64,000 bases of DNA, taken from positions 3,066,501 through 3,130,500 of the forward strand of contig CP016211.1 in NCBI GenBank assembly GCA_001931535.1. Reading direction: 5' to 3'. Below the pieces are notes generated by a model. That model made no database searches. It had not been told where the DNA came from and was given only the letters and a program-made list of their open reading frames with translations. Position 1 is the first letter of the stretch. Each line of letters begins with the position of its first letter. Position numbers and translations under genes: made by a program. The DNA comes from Minicystis rosea (GTDB taxonomy: Bacteria > Myxococcota_A > Polyangia > Polyangiales > Polyangiaceae). Below, piece by piece: positions 19,766 to 28,637 of this stretch.

Positions 19766-19771
19766 TAAGAC
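19766..19771 (+). promoter_or_regulatory. Extended -10-like element for greA
   Basis: TAAGAC preceded by TGC (TGC-TAAGAC) ends 7 nt before the greA ATG. A GAGG lies in the same 7 nt, so normal ribosome binding from an upstream promoter is also possible. Confidence 0.3.
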
Positions 19772-19778
19772 CGAGGCC

Positions 19779-20255
19779 ATGTCCGATAAGGTTCCCATGA
19801 CGCCCGAGGGGCATGTCCGGCTTCGCGACGAGCTGAAGCGGCTCCGCGAGATCGAGGCCCCGCAGGTGGTGAAGGACATCGCGACCGCGCGCGAGCACGG
19901 CGACCTGTCCGAGAACGCCGAGTACCACGCCGCCAAAGAGCGGCAGGGCATGATCGTCGCGCGCATCTCGTTCATCGAGCAGACGTTGTCGCGCGCGGAG
20001 ATCATCGACCCTTCGAAGCTCAGCGGCTCGAAGATCCAGTTCGGCGCCAAGGTGAAGCTCGTGAACCTCGACAACGACAAGGAAGAGAACTTCCAGATCG
20101 TCGGTCCCGAGGAAGCCGATCTCAAGCTCGGCCGCATCTCCGTGGCCTCTCCGCTCGCGCGCGGCCTCCTCGGTCGCGAGGTCGGCGACGAGGTGAAGCT
20201 GCAGATGCCCGCCGGTCCGCGGACGTACGAGATCCTCGAGATCTCCTTCTCCTGA
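19779..20255 (+). CDS. greA: Transcription elongation factor GreA
   Basis: GreA enters the secondary channel of RNA polymerase and stimulates cleavage of backtracked RNA. This 158-residue protein has normal length and both domains. The N-terminal coiled coil (1-75) carries the catalytic-tip motif HGDLSENAEYHAAKERQ with its acidic residues. The C-terminal FKBP-like domain (about 80-158) has GAKVKLVNLD and SPLARGLLGREVGDEV. The window places it between bamD and a sulfatase-like gene 7 bp downstream, so it may head a two-gene unit. Confidence 0.97.
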   Translation: MSDKVPMTPEGHVRLRDELKRLREIEAPQVVKDIATAREHGDLSENAEYHAAKERQGMIVARISFIEQTLSRAEIIDPSKLSGSKIQFGAKVKLVNLDNDKEENFQIVGPEEADLKLGRISVASPLARGLLGREVGDEVKLQMPAGPRTYEILEISFS

Positions 20256-20262
20256 TCCTCCG

Positions 20263-23200
20263 GTGACCTCCGGCAACGACGGGGCCGGCGGCGGCTCGCC
20301 ACGAAGGCCGCGCGAAGCGACCCCGGTACCGCGATCCGGCCTGCTCGGGCCGATCGGATCCGCAGGATCCGGCGCGCCGTCTTCGGCGCCGCGGCCGGGC
20401 TCCATGTCGGGCGCGGGATCGAGCGGCGCAGGTCGGCCCGGATCGATGTCGGGCGCGGGTTCCAGCACGAGCTCCGGGCGACCGGGATCGATGCCCGGTG
20501 TGGGATCGAGCGGCGCGAGCTCCGGACGACCGGGATCGATGCCCGGTGTGGGATCGGCCCGGCCGGGATCGCTGTCCGGTGTGGGATCGAGCGGCACGAG
20601 CTCCGGACGACCGGGATCGATGCCGGGGATTGGAGCGGGCTCGCTGCCACCGTCGGCGCCGCGACCGGGATCGATGTCGGGCGCGGTGCGGCCGCTGCCG
20701 GGACGCGAGGCGGTGCGTGCCTCGGAGCGCCCGCCGCCGCCGGTGAGCCCGACGCCTTCGGTGCCGTGGATCTTCCCGCTCGGCGCGCGGGTCGCCGATG
20801 CGTATCTGGCGATGGCCGCGCTCGCGTACGTCGAGGTGTACGCGGTCGGGTTCCTTTCGATCGGGCAGTTCGTCGGCGCGTTCGAGCTCGGGCAGGCTTC
20901 GCAGGGGCTCGCGCCGGTGGCGCTCGTGGCCGCGGCGCCGTGCGCGCTCGCGGGCGGCGCGGTGGTGGAGCTCATGCGCCGCGGCGATCGCCGCTTGGTG
21001 CGCGCGACCGTCACTGCGCTCGCCGCCGCGTTCGCCGGCGTGGCCGCGTGGGGCGTGGCGGCGGGCCGTCACTTCGAAGGCGGCCGCCGCTTGCCGTTCG
21101 CGCTGGTGCTCGCGCTCGCGGGCGGGCTCGCGGCGCACCTGCTCGCGCCGCGGGTGGCGCGCCTCTTCGCGTGGGTCGCCGCCGTCGATGCGCCCCGTGT
21201 CCGCGTGCGGCGCGGCGCGACCTTCTTGGCGGCGGTGCTGGCGATCATCGTGGTCGTCGATGCCATCAACGTGCGCGTGCTGCCGCGGCTCTACCCGGCC
21301 TTCCATCTGGGCCTCGCCGGCATCGCGCTGCTGCTCACGGCGTGCGCGGGGATGGCGTTCGCGTCGTTCGATCGCACGCTCCGCCGCCGCGAAGGTTGGT
21401 CGTGGTTGCTGCAAGGTCGCCTGCTCCGCGGCGCGGCCGCGGCGACGGTGTTCGCCTTCGGCGCGGCGCGCGCACCGGCCGCGGCCAAGAAGCTCGCGCG
21501 GCTCGACAACGTGCGGATCATCTACCTCGAGCGCGCGCCGGTGCTGTCGCACGTCGTCCTTGTGGCCGCCGCGCTCAGCCCGCCGCCGCCGATCGACGAT
21601 GGCCCGCTCCCGGAGCCGCGACAGAGCGGGCACGCGGTCGATCTGTCGAGCCGCGACATCCTCCTCGTGACCATCGACGCGCTGCGCGCCGATCACGTGA
21701 GCGCGTACGGGTACGCGCGCAAGACGACGCCCAACATCGACAAGCTCGCCGAAGGCGGGGTGATCTTCGACGCGGCGTACTCGCCCACGCCGCACACGTC
21801 GTACGCGATCACCTCGATCATGACGGGCAAGTACATGCGCCCGCTCGTGCTCCAGGGCCTCGGCGAAGACTCCGAGACGTGGGCCGCGCATCTCCGGCGC
21901 TATGGATTCCGCACGGCGGCCTTCTATCCGCCGGCCGTGTTCTTCATCGACGCGGAGCGCTTCGGCGGCTTCCGCGATCGCGCGCTCGACTTCGAGTATC
22001 GCCGCATCGAGTTCGCCCCCGCCGCCGATCGCGCCGAAGCGGTGCGCGCCTACCTCGCGAAGCAAGGCGGGGATCGACGCGTGTTCCTGTGGGTGCACCT
22101 CTTCGAGCCGCACGAGCCGTACGAGGCGCACGCCGAGCACGCCTTCGGTGATCGCGACGTCGATCGGTACGACGCGGAGATCGCCTCCGCCGACGCGGGC
22201 CTCGGCGCGGTGGTGAGCGCGGTGCGGGCGCAGCGGCCGAACGCGGTGGTGATCGTGGCCGCCGATCACGGCGAAGAGTTTGGTGAGCACGGCGGCCGCT
22301 ATCACGGCACGACGGTGTACGAAGAGCAGGTGCGGGTGCCGCTCGTGGTGAACGCGCCGGGCTTGCTCGCGCCGCGTCGGGTGAGCGCGCCGGTGCAGCT
22401 CGTCGATCTGTTGCCGACCGTGCTCGCGGGCCTCTCGATCCCGCGGCCGGCGCGCGTGCGCGGCACGGATCTCGGGCCGTACCTCGCGGGGCTGCCGCCG
22501 CCTCCGAGCGCGGCGCCGTCGCCGGGGCCGAGCCTGCCGGGCTTCGCGTTCAGCGAGACGGACACCCAGACGATGCTGGCGCGAGGCAACCTTCGCCTCG
22601 TGTGCGCCCGCAAGATCGGCGCGTGCGCGCTCTACGACGTGGAGCGCGATCCCGGCGAGCAGACGGACGTGTCCGCCGCGCACCCGACCGAGCTCACCGC
22701 GATGCGCGCCGAGCTCCGCGCCGTCGAAGCTTCACACGGTCGCTACGAGCGCCAAGGCCTGCGCAGCGAGGGCAAAGGCTGGCCCGAAGCGCTGCGCCGC
22801 GGTCTCTCCGGCGACGGCGACGCCGCCGCCGACGTGGCGGCGCTCCTCGACGACGCCGACGTCACCATCCGCCGCAAAGCGGCCGAGGTGCTGTTCGAGC
22901 TGGGCCGCGCCGACGCATCGGCAGCGCTGCGCCTCGCGCTGGTGCGCGACGAAGACGACGAGGTGCGCCGCTGGTGCGCGCTCTCGCTCACGCGCCTCGG
23001 CGAAGGCGCGCCGCGCGTGCGCGATTTGCTGGCCGATCCCGACGTGCGCTGGCGGCGACTGGCGGCGCTGGCGCTCGCCGAGTCCGGCGACGATCGCGGC
23101 ACCGACACGCTGGTGAGCTGGTGGCGCGAAGCCTATCCGAGCAAGCCCGAGCCGACGCCGAACAACCCCGATCCCAAGCCCCCGAAGCCGATCCCCATCC

Positions 23201-24003
23201 CGTTCGAGCGCGCCCGTGAGATCGCGGCGGCGCTCGGGAAAATCAAGGCCAAGACGGCGCTCGTGCCCCTCATCGCCGCCCTCGACGACGTGCGCCTCCG
23301 GCCGTACGTGGCGCGGGCGCTCGCCGCCATCAACGACGAGGCGGCGCGTCCCGCGCTGGCGGAGCGGCTGCGCGGCGAGCGCTATCAGGTGGCGCGGGTG
23401 GCGCTCGCCGAGGCGCTGGTGAAGCTCGGCGCCGGCCCGGAGCTCAGGGCGCCGCTGGTGCGATTCCTGGGCACGCCCGATCCGCTGCCCGACGGCCTCC
23501 GCATCGCGACGGAAGCGAAGGTCCTCGATTTGGTGGGTGGTCCGCGCGAGCGCGATCGTGATCGACTGCGGCGCTTCGCCACGAGCGGCGTGGCCATCGG
23601 CCTCGTCGTGCCGAAGCTGAGCAAGGGGGACGGGGAGGGGGCCCGCGGCCTCCGGGTGCTGTGCCGAGCGCGCACCGTCGATCACCGGGCCGGCGAAATC
23701 CGGGTCGGCCTGCGCGCCGGGCCGCCTCCGACGAGGCTGGATCGGGAGTCGCTCGTGCCCTCGGCGGCGCCGGCGCTGGACGCGCGCCGGGCGACGGTGC
23801 TGGCCGTCCCGGCCGGCGAAGCCCCGATCGAGGTGTTCGCCGCGCTGCCGGCCACCGTGGGCGTGAAGCCGGGCGAGCTCGGGGATTTCGTCTTCTACGC
23901 CACCCAGAACGTCGAGCTTCTGGCCTGCGCGGTCGTGCCGCTGAGCGAGGAGATCCCGCCGCCGCCGCCCGAGCCGTGGACGCCGATCGAGCAGGACCAG
24001 TAG
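20263..24003 (+). CDS. Membrane sulfatase/phosphotransferase-like protein with HEAT repeats
   Basis: A 1246-residue, multi-part protein. Residues about 40-150 are low complexity, built of many RPGSMPGVGSSG-like repeats. About 160-320 holds several membrane helices. The alkaline-phosphatase/sulfatase superfamily domain (about 460-800) has a metal-binding opening (LLVTIDALRADHVSAYGY), TTPNIDKLAEGGVIFDAAYS and the closing ADHGEEFGEHGGRYHGTT. The nucleophile segment reads SPTPHTSYAITS, so the CxPxR/SxPxR formylglycine motif of true sulfatases is missing. A Thr nucleophile, as in phosphoethanolamine or glycerol-phosphate transferases, is more likely. About 815-1110 are HEAT-like repeats (TIRRKAAEVLFELG, RWRRLAALALAESG). 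It starts with GTG 7 bp after greA. Probably acts on an envelope polymer; substrate unknown. Confidence 0.8.
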   Translation: MTSGNDGAGGGSPRRPREATPVPRSGLLGPIGSAGSGAPSSAPRPGSMSGAGSSGAGRPGSMSGAGSSTSSGRPGSMPGVGSSGASSGRPGSMPGVGSARPGSLSGVGSSGTSSGRPGSMPGIGAGSLPPSAPRPGSMSGAVRPLPGREAVRASERPPPPVSPTPSVPWIFPLGARVADAYLAMAALAYVEVYAVGFLSIGQFVGAFELGQASQGLAPVALVAAAPCALAGGAVVELMRRGDRRLVRATVTALAAAFAGVAAWGVAAGRHFEGGRRLPFALVLALAGGLAAHLLAPRVARLFAWVAAVDAPRVRVRRGATFLAAVLAIIVVVDAINVRVLPRLYPAFHLGLAGIALLLTACAGMAFASFDRTLRRREGWSWLLQGRLLRGAAAATVFAFGAARAPAAAKKLARLDNVRIIYLERAPVLSHVVLVAAALSPPPPIDDGPLPEPRQSGHAVDLSSRDILLVTIDALRADHVSAYGYARKTTPNIDKLAEGGVIFDAAYSPTPHTSYAITSIMTGKYMRPLVLQGLGEDSETWAAHLRRYGFRTAAFYPPAVFFIDAERFGGFRDRALDFEYRRIEFAPAADRAEAVRAYLAKQGGDRRVFLWVHLFEPHEPYEAHAEHAFGDRDVDRYDAEIASADAGLGAVVSAVRAQRPNAVVIVAADHGEEFGEHGGRYHGTTVYEEQVRVPLVVNAPGLLAPRRVSAPVQLVDLLPTVLAGLSIPRPARVRGTDLGPYLAGLPPPPSAAPSPGPSLPGFAFSETDTQTMLARGNLRLVCARKIGACALYDVERDPGEQTDVSAAHPTELTAMRAELRAVEASHGRYERQGLRSEGKGWPEALRRGLSGDGDAAADVAALLDDADVTIRRKAAEVLFELGRADASAALRLALVRDEDDEVRRWCALSLTRLGEGAPRVRDLLADPDVRWRRLAALALAESGDDRGTDTLVSWWREAYPSKPEPTPNNPDPKPPKPIPIPFERAREIAAALGKIKAKTALVPLIAALDDVRLRPYVARALAAINDEAARPALAERLRGERYQVARVALAEALVKLGAGPELRAPLVRFLGTPDPLPDGLRIATEAKVLDLVGGPRERDRDRLRRFATSGVAIGLVVPKLSKGDGEGARGLRVLCRARTVDHRAGEIRVGLRAGPPPTRLDRESLVPSAAPALDARRATVLAVPAGEAPIEVFAALPATVGVKPGELGDFVFYATQNVELLACAVVPLSEEIPPPPPEPWTPIEQDQ

Positions 24004-24054
24004 GCCTCCGTCTCCGCCGCTCGAAAACAGGACATCCGGAATGGATCGCATCCG

Positions 24055-24082
24055 TTGACGCCGCTGGCTGCGCGGCTAGAGT
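24055..24082 (+). promoter_or_regulatory. Sigma-70-type promoter of the yfgM-like/bamB operon
   Basis: TTGACG (24055-24060) and TAGAGT (24077-24082) are separated by 16 bp. The GTG start of the next gene is 7 nt after the -10, so the transcript should begin at, or within a base of, the start codon. This is the best promoter match in the window. Confidence 0.6.
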
Positions 24083-24089
24083 GCGCGCC

Positions 24090-25400
24090 GTGTCGGACGA
24101 CGATCGCAAGAACAAGGCCCGCGAACAGGACGAGGAAGCGGAGGAGACCTCATCCTCGGACGCGGCGGACGAGACCACCGCCGAGGCTTCCGCCGAGCAG
24201 GAGGAGAGCCACGAGGGCGATGACGACGGCGCGGCCCACCGCGTCGCCGATGCGCTCGGCGTCTCCGATGGCGAGGAAGCCGCGGCCGACAAGGCCGAAG
24301 GCGAGCCCGCCGAAGGCGAAGGCGAAGAGGCCGCGCCGGTGCAGAACCGCGCCGCCCGCCGCGCCGAGGCCGCGCAGCGCCGCAAGAAGCGCAAGTCGGC
24401 GACCGCCGCACCGGCCGAAGGCGAAGAGGCCGACGACCTCCCCAAGGACAAGAACGCCCGCGCCAAGGAGCTGCTCAAGCGCCGCCGCGAGCAAGCCGCC
24501 GGCGGCAGCGAAGCGCGCCCGGTGCAGCTCCTCCCGAGCGAGATGGTCGACGACGCGTTGGCGCGGAGCGCCTCGGCCGTCGGCAAGTGGCTGCGCGCCA
24601 ACTTCGGCGTCCTGCAGTACTTCATCCTCGCAGCCATCGTGGGCGGCGGCGGCTACGCGCTCTACACGTCGCAGGTCGACAAGAAGTCCGGCGGCGCCTC
24701 CGACGCGCTCTTGGCCGGTGTCCGCGCCGATCACGGCCGCGTGATGGCCGAGGACAAGCGCGGCGAGGAAGAGAAAGAGGTCGATCCCACCCGCGTCTTC
24801 AAGACCGCGGAAGAGCGCAGCGAGAACGCGCTCGCGAGCTACCGCAAGGTGGTCGCCGATCACCCCGGCACGGGCGCCGCCATCCTCGCGCGGCTCGGCG
24901 AGGCCGGCACGCTGCTCGACAAGCACGAGTGGGACAAGGCCATGGAGGCGTACAGCGCCGTCTCCTCGTCCACGCTCGCCAGCGCCGACACCGACGTGAA
25001 GGCGCGCGCCCTCGAAGGCCTCGGCTTCGCCAAGGAAGGCAAGGGCGACAAGGACGGCGCCATGGCGGCGTTCAAGGAGCTCCAGGGCATCGTCGGCAAC
25101 AAGGAGCTCGGCCAGTACCACGAGGCGCGCCTGCTCCTCGGCAAGGGCGAGAAGGACAAGGCCAAGGATCTCTTCAAGCAGATCCACGACGCGCTCGAGA
25201 AGCCGACCGAGGTGCGCACGACCGGCTTCCTGAAGGCCGCCGTCGACGACAACCTTCGCCGCCTCGACCCGTCGCTCGTGCCCGCCAAGCCGGTCATCGG
25301 CGGCGGCGCGAAGGGCGCGGCCATGTCGCAGGAAGAGATCGAGAAGGCCCTGAAGCGTCTCCGTGAGAACATGGAGAAGCAGCAGAAGGAGAAGCACTAG
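24090..25400 (+). CDS. YfgM-like single-pass membrane TPR protein
   Basis: YfgM of E. coli is a one-span inner-membrane protein with a periplasmic TPR domain that works with periplasmic chaperones, encoded next to bamB. This 436-residue protein has the same plan and neighbour. Residues 1-170 are a long, highly charged cytoplasmic part (Glu/Asp/Ala, then Lys/Arg-rich). A single membrane helix (FGVLQYFILAAIVGGGGYAL) lies at about 172-192. TPR-like repeats follow at about 245-400 (ALASYRKVVADHPGTGAAIL, KALEGLGFAKEGKGDKDGAM in variant form), then a Lys/Glu tail. The long charged N terminus is absent in E. coli YfgM. GTG at 24090 fits the promoter just upstream. It overlaps bamB by one base. Confidence 0.75.
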   Translation: MSDDDRKNKAREQDEEAEETSSSDAADETTAEASAEQEESHEGDDDGAAHRVADALGVSDGEEAAADKAEGEPAEGEGEEAAPVQNRAARRAEAAQRRKKRKSATAAPAEGEEADDLPKDKNARAKELLKRRREQAAGGSEARPVQLLPSEMVDDALARSASAVGKWLRANFGVLQYFILAAIVGGGGYALYTSQVDKKSGGASDALLAGVRADHGRVMAEDKRGEEEKEVDPTRVFKTAEERSENALASYRKVVADHPGTGAAILARLGEAGTLLDKHEWDKAMEAYSAVSSSTLASADTDVKARALEGLGFAKEGKGDKDGAMAAFKELQGIVGNKELGQYHEARLLLGKGEKDKAKDLFKQIHDALEKPTEVRTTGFLKAAVDDNLRRLDPSLVPAKPVIGGGAKGAAMSQEEIEKALKRLRENMEKQQKEKH

Positions 25401-26704
25401 TGCCGGCGGCGCGACGTGCGATCGGCTCCTCCGTGAAGCGCGCGACGCTCGCGTGCGCCGGCCTCGCCGTCGCGCTCACGGCTTCGGGTTGCGACACCAT
25501 CCGCGCGGTCGGCGCGCCGGATCTGCCGCTCTGGGTGCACCATCCGGGCGGCGCGCTCGAGGTCGAGATGCGCCGCACGATCGGCTCCGATCTGCGGACG
25601 CTCTCCGATCAATACGAGCGCGGTCGCCCGGCGATCGACGCGCCCCATCGCCGGGTCTTCGTCGGGTCGAGCGACGGCGGCCTCTACGCGCTGCACGCCG
25701 GCGACGGCAGCACCATCTGGCGCTTCCAGACGGCCGCCTCGGTGCAGTGCGAGCCGATGTACGACGACGCGGAAGACGTCGTGTACTTCGGCTCCAACGA
25801 CGGCGCGCTCTACAAGGTGAAGGCGCAGACGGGCGAGATGCTCTGGCGCTTCAACACCAACGCCGAGGTCGCGCGGCGCCCGGTGATCCGCAACGGCGTC
25901 GTCTACGTGACCAACGCCAACGACACGCTCATCGCCATCGACGCGCAGAGCGGCAAGATGAAGTGGCACCAGCACCGCACGCCTGCCTTCGGCATGGAGG
26001 TGGCGGGCTACGCCGGCCCCGCGCTCGGGCGCGACAAGGTCTACGCCGCGTTCTCCGACGGCGTCGTCCAAGCCTACTCGTTGGAAGACGGCTCCGAGCA
26101 GTGGCCGACGGTCGATCTCGCCGCCGAGGCCGAGCCGTCGACCGGCGGCGACGTCCCGCGCTACCTCGACGTCGACACGACGCCGGTGCTCGATCGCACG
26201 GCCGCAGGCTCGGTGGTCTACGTCGCCGGCTACGCGGGCGGTGTCTTCGCGCTCGACGCCGAAAATGGCACCCGCGTGTGGGTCAACGATCGCGCCACCG
26301 GCGTGACCGAGCTCGTTCTCTGGGAGCAACCCGCGCACGCTCCGCGTAGCGGCCAAGGCCCCGAGGTCCCGGCGCGCAAGCTTCTGCTCGCATCCTCGGG
26401 CCTGACGGGCCTCTGGGCTCTGGATCCCGCGGACGGCCGCACGGTCTGGCGGCGCAACATTCCCGAAGGTGGGATGACGGCGCCGGTTCCCATCGAGGGC
26501 GCGCTCCTCGTGGGGACGACGCGCTACGGGCTGTTCCTATTTTCGCCGCTGGACGGCGGCGTCATCGACGGCATCCTCACGGGAACCGGCTTCGCCATGA
26601 CGCCCGCCGCCTTCGGCCGGCGCGCCTACGTGATGTCGAACGGCGGTGCGCTCCTCGGCGTGTACGTCCAGCCGCCTCCCGGCGCCGAAAAACCCCGCGA
26701 CTGA
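25400..26704 (+). CDS. bamB: BamB-like outer membrane assembly lipoprotein (PQQ-type beta-propeller)
   Basis: BamB is a beta-propeller lipoprotein that aids the BAM complex. This 434-residue protein begins with a signal peptide ending TASGC (Cys31). It contains repeated PQQ-like propeller blades, each ending in an Asp/Gly turn and a Trp: VFVGSSDGGLYALHAGDGST, VVYFGSNDGALYKVKAQTGE, VVYVTNANDTLIAIDAQSGK, GLWALDPADGRTVWRR. The GTG start shares its G with the last base of the preceding stop, so translation is coupled to the YfgM-like gene, as in the E. coli yfgM-bamB order. Two hairpins follow directly after the stop. Other PQQ-propeller lipoproteins exist, but the context makes BamB the best call. 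Confidence 0.8.
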   Translation: MPAARRAIGSSVKRATLACAGLAVALTASGCDTIRAVGAPDLPLWVHHPGGALEVEMRRTIGSDLRTLSDQYERGRPAIDAPHRRVFVGSSDGGLYALHAGDGSTIWRFQTAASVQCEPMYDDAEDVVYFGSNDGALYKVKAQTGEMLWRFNTNAEVARRPVIRNGVVYVTNANDTLIAIDAQSGKMKWHQHRTPAFGMEVAGYAGPALGRDKVYAAFSDGVVQAYSLEDGSEQWPTVDLAAEAEPSTGGDVPRYLDVDTTPVLDRTAAGSVVYVAGYAGGVFALDAENGTRVWVNDRATGVTELVLWEQPAHAPRSGQGPEVPARKLLLASSGLTGLWALDPADGRTVWRRNIPEGGMTAPVPIEGALLVGTTRYGLFLFSPLDGGVIDGILTGTGFAMTPAAFGRRAYVMSNGGALLGVYVQPPPGAEKPRD

Positions 26705-26708
26705 CCAC

Positions 26709-26759
26709 GGCTCCGCCGAAGCGGAGCCAAACGACGGGCGAGGCCGGACGAAGGCCTCG
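26709..26759 (+). terminator. Two adjacent hairpins after bamB
   Basis: A perfect 8-bp stem GGCTCCGC/GCGGAGCC with a CGAA tetraloop (26709-26728) begins 4 nt after the stop. A second perfect 7-bp stem CGAGGCC/GGCCTCG (26739-26759, 7-nt loop) follows. No T-run, as is common in very GC-rich genomes. The best terminator candidate in the window. Confidence 0.6.
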
Positions 26760-27403
26760 CGATGTCGAGGCGTTGGAGCGCGCGAAGCGCGGGCCGGCGG
26801 GGCGCGGGGCTCGAGGGACCGGGCCGAGGGTGACCTCGTGAGCCGAGGCGGAGGTCCTCGGTTCGGAGCTCGACGCGTGCCCGATTCGAGGTGGCTCGGG
26901 TTGAGACGCCGAGGGGCGACGTGTCGACGGTCCGGTCGGTCAACCTGGTGAGGCGCACCGACGAGATTGGGGTGCGGGTCGGCGGTCCGGTCGGCTAGCG
27001 CCGAGGTGCCGGCGGGTCAGCCAAGTCGGGGTGCCGGCGCATAACCAGGACGGCGGGCGAGTAGACACCGCGGCAGCTCGTTTCCCCTACGAATGCCGCC
27101 TCATGTAGGTCGCATAAGAAACATTATGTCAACTCAACCCCAGCGCCGCTGGGCGAGGGGTGCCGCGGAAGCTCCGGCGGCGAACGTCCGCCAGCCCACG
27201 AGTCCCGCCGCGATGTCCCCGATCGCCATCGCGACGCTCACCCTGCGGCCGACCTCGCTCACCGCGACGACGACCTGCGCGACGTCAGAGCCCCAGAGCC
27301 CGGTCCGGGCTCGCCGCGCCGCGCCCTGCCTTGCGCGCCAACAACCCGCGCGCACGCCTCCCATCGAGCTACTACGGCCGCACTCGCAGCTCGGCGAGCC
27401 TCG
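26760..27403. other. Gene-free stretch after bamB
   Basis: No supported gene in about 640 bp. A short AT-rich patch around 27100-27135 (TAAGAAACATTATG) stands out from the GC-rich surroundings. An ATG at 27126 could open a frame that runs through the following repeats, and a minus-strand frame ending at 27134 has one hydrophobic stretch (VSVAMAIGDIAAGLVGW). Neither has other support. It may hold decayed genes. Confidence 0.4.
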
Positions 27404-27949
27404 CCCCGCCGCTCCCGCCTCGAAGCCGGCCGACGTCGCTGGTCGAGCAGCCATTCCTGCTGCTGAACAGGCCGACGTTGCTGGTCGAACCGCCGCTCCC
27501 GCCTCGGAGCCGGCCGACGTTACCGGTCAAACCGCCGCTCCCGCCTCGAAGCCAGCCGACGTTGCTGGTCGAGCAGCCCTTCCTACCTATGAACCGACCG
27601 ACGTTGCTGGTCGAACCGCCGCTCCCGCCTCGGAGCCGGCCGACGTCGCTGGTCGAGCAGCCATTCCTGCTGCTGAACAGGCCGACATTGCCGGTCGAAC
27701 CGCCGCTCCCGCCTCGGAGCCGGCCGACGTTGCCGGTCGAACCGCCGCTCCCGCCTCGACGCCAGCCGACGTTGCCAGTCGAACCGCCGCTCCCGCCTCG
27801 ACGCCAGCCGACGTTGCCAGTCGAACCGCCGCTCCCGCCTCGGAGCCGGCCGACGTTGCCGGTCGAACCGCCGCGCCCGCCTCGGAGTCGGCCGACGTTG
27901 CCGGTCGAACCGCCACTCCCGCCTCGGAGCCGGCCGATGTTGCTGGTCC
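27404..27949. repeat. Tandem array of thirteen 42-bp units
   Basis: The consensus unit reads GTCGAACCGCCGCTCCCGCC then TCGGAGCCGGCCGACGTTGC plus TG, repeated about 13 times without spacers. A variant unit containing GAGCAGCCATTCCTGCTGCT appears near 27445 and 27655, and a related one near 27570, so part of the array is duplicated at a longer period. Because 42 is a multiple of 3, several frames stay open. In the + frame reading EPADVAGRTAAPAS many differences between units are silent (CCA/CCG, GTC/GTT, GCT/GCC), but that frame then runs 200 bp into the antisense of the GNAT gene. I annotate it as DNA repeat with doubtful coding. Confidence 0.85.
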
Positions 27950-27991
27950 ACCAGCAGCCGCGGAGCCCTTCACGCGACGTGCAGCGCGGAC

Positions 27992-28609
27992 TCAGTCGTC
28001 GTGCGGGACTTCGCCGGTGACGAGGGTCATGTCCATCTCGTCTTCTGTCAGAGGCTTCGGGGCGGCGCCGATCGGCGACCAGAGCACGACTTCACCGGGC
28101 CGGGTCAGCGGGTGGCCGGATTGGAGCTGGTCTTCCTTCCAACCCTGGACCTTGGCGGGCGCGGTGGCGTCGATCGGCTGGAAGCGCTGGCGCTTGTAGA
28201 ACGCCATGGCCCACGAGGCCTTCTCCCAGCAGCGGACGACGACCTGCTCGAGCTTGTGGCCGCGGGCTTCATCGCGCATGGCCTCGAGCAGCTTGCCGGC
28301 CAAACCGAAGCGCTGGTACTCGGGGTGCACTTGGATGTCGACGAGGTAGGCCACGCCGGGGGCCTCGTCGTGCCAGGCCAAGAACGCGGCCACGACCTGA
28401 TCGGCTTCGATCACTTTGCAGCTGTTGCGCCGCCCGAGCGCGGCGAAGTCGCCCTGGTTGCGGAGCGGGACCTCGGCGCCGTCGAAGCCCGCGTCGTAAT
28501 ACATCTGCGAGCAGGCGGCATCGAGCTCCACGAGCGCCGCCAGCTGGCCTTCCTGCATGCCGGTGACGCGGATGCGATTCGGGCGGGCTCGGTCGTCGTT
28601 GGTGTGCAT
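27992..28609 (-). CDS. GNAT family N-acetyltransferase
   Basis: GNAT enzymes transfer an acetyl group from acetyl-CoA to an amine. This 205-residue protein has the fold: an N-terminal part with DAACSQMYYDAGFDGAEVPL, a central strand AYLVDIQVHP, and the acetyl-CoA pyrophosphate loop EYQRFGLAGKLLEAM (Q/R-x-x-G-x-A/G). It ends with WEKASWAMAFYKRQRFQPID, the usual Trp/Tyr-rich motif B, and a C-terminal extension ending in acidic residues. The substrate cannot be told. GAGGAG lies about 10 nt upstream of the ATG. It is 28 bp downstream of the Pro-rich gene on the same strand, so probably co-transcribed. Confidence 0.85.
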   Translation of the reverse strand: MHTNDDRARPNRIRVTGMQEGQLAALVELDAACSQMYYDAGFDGAEVPLRNQGDFAALGRRNSCKVIEADQVVAAFLAWHDEAPGVAYLVDIQVHPEYQRFGLAGKLLEAMRDEARGHKLEQVVVRCWEKASWAMAFYKRQRFQPIDATAPAKVQGWKEDQLQSGHPLTRPGEVVLWSPIGAAPKPLTEDEMDMTLVTGEVPHDD

Positions 28610-28637
28610 GGATGAATGCTCCTCAGCCGTTCGTGGA

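Noticed and set aside
27093..28199. 368-residue + strand repeat protein over the 42-bp array
   Set aside because: Its last 70 codons are antisense to the well-supported GNAT gene, there is no ribosome binding site, and other frames are also open over the array. Kept only as a finding.
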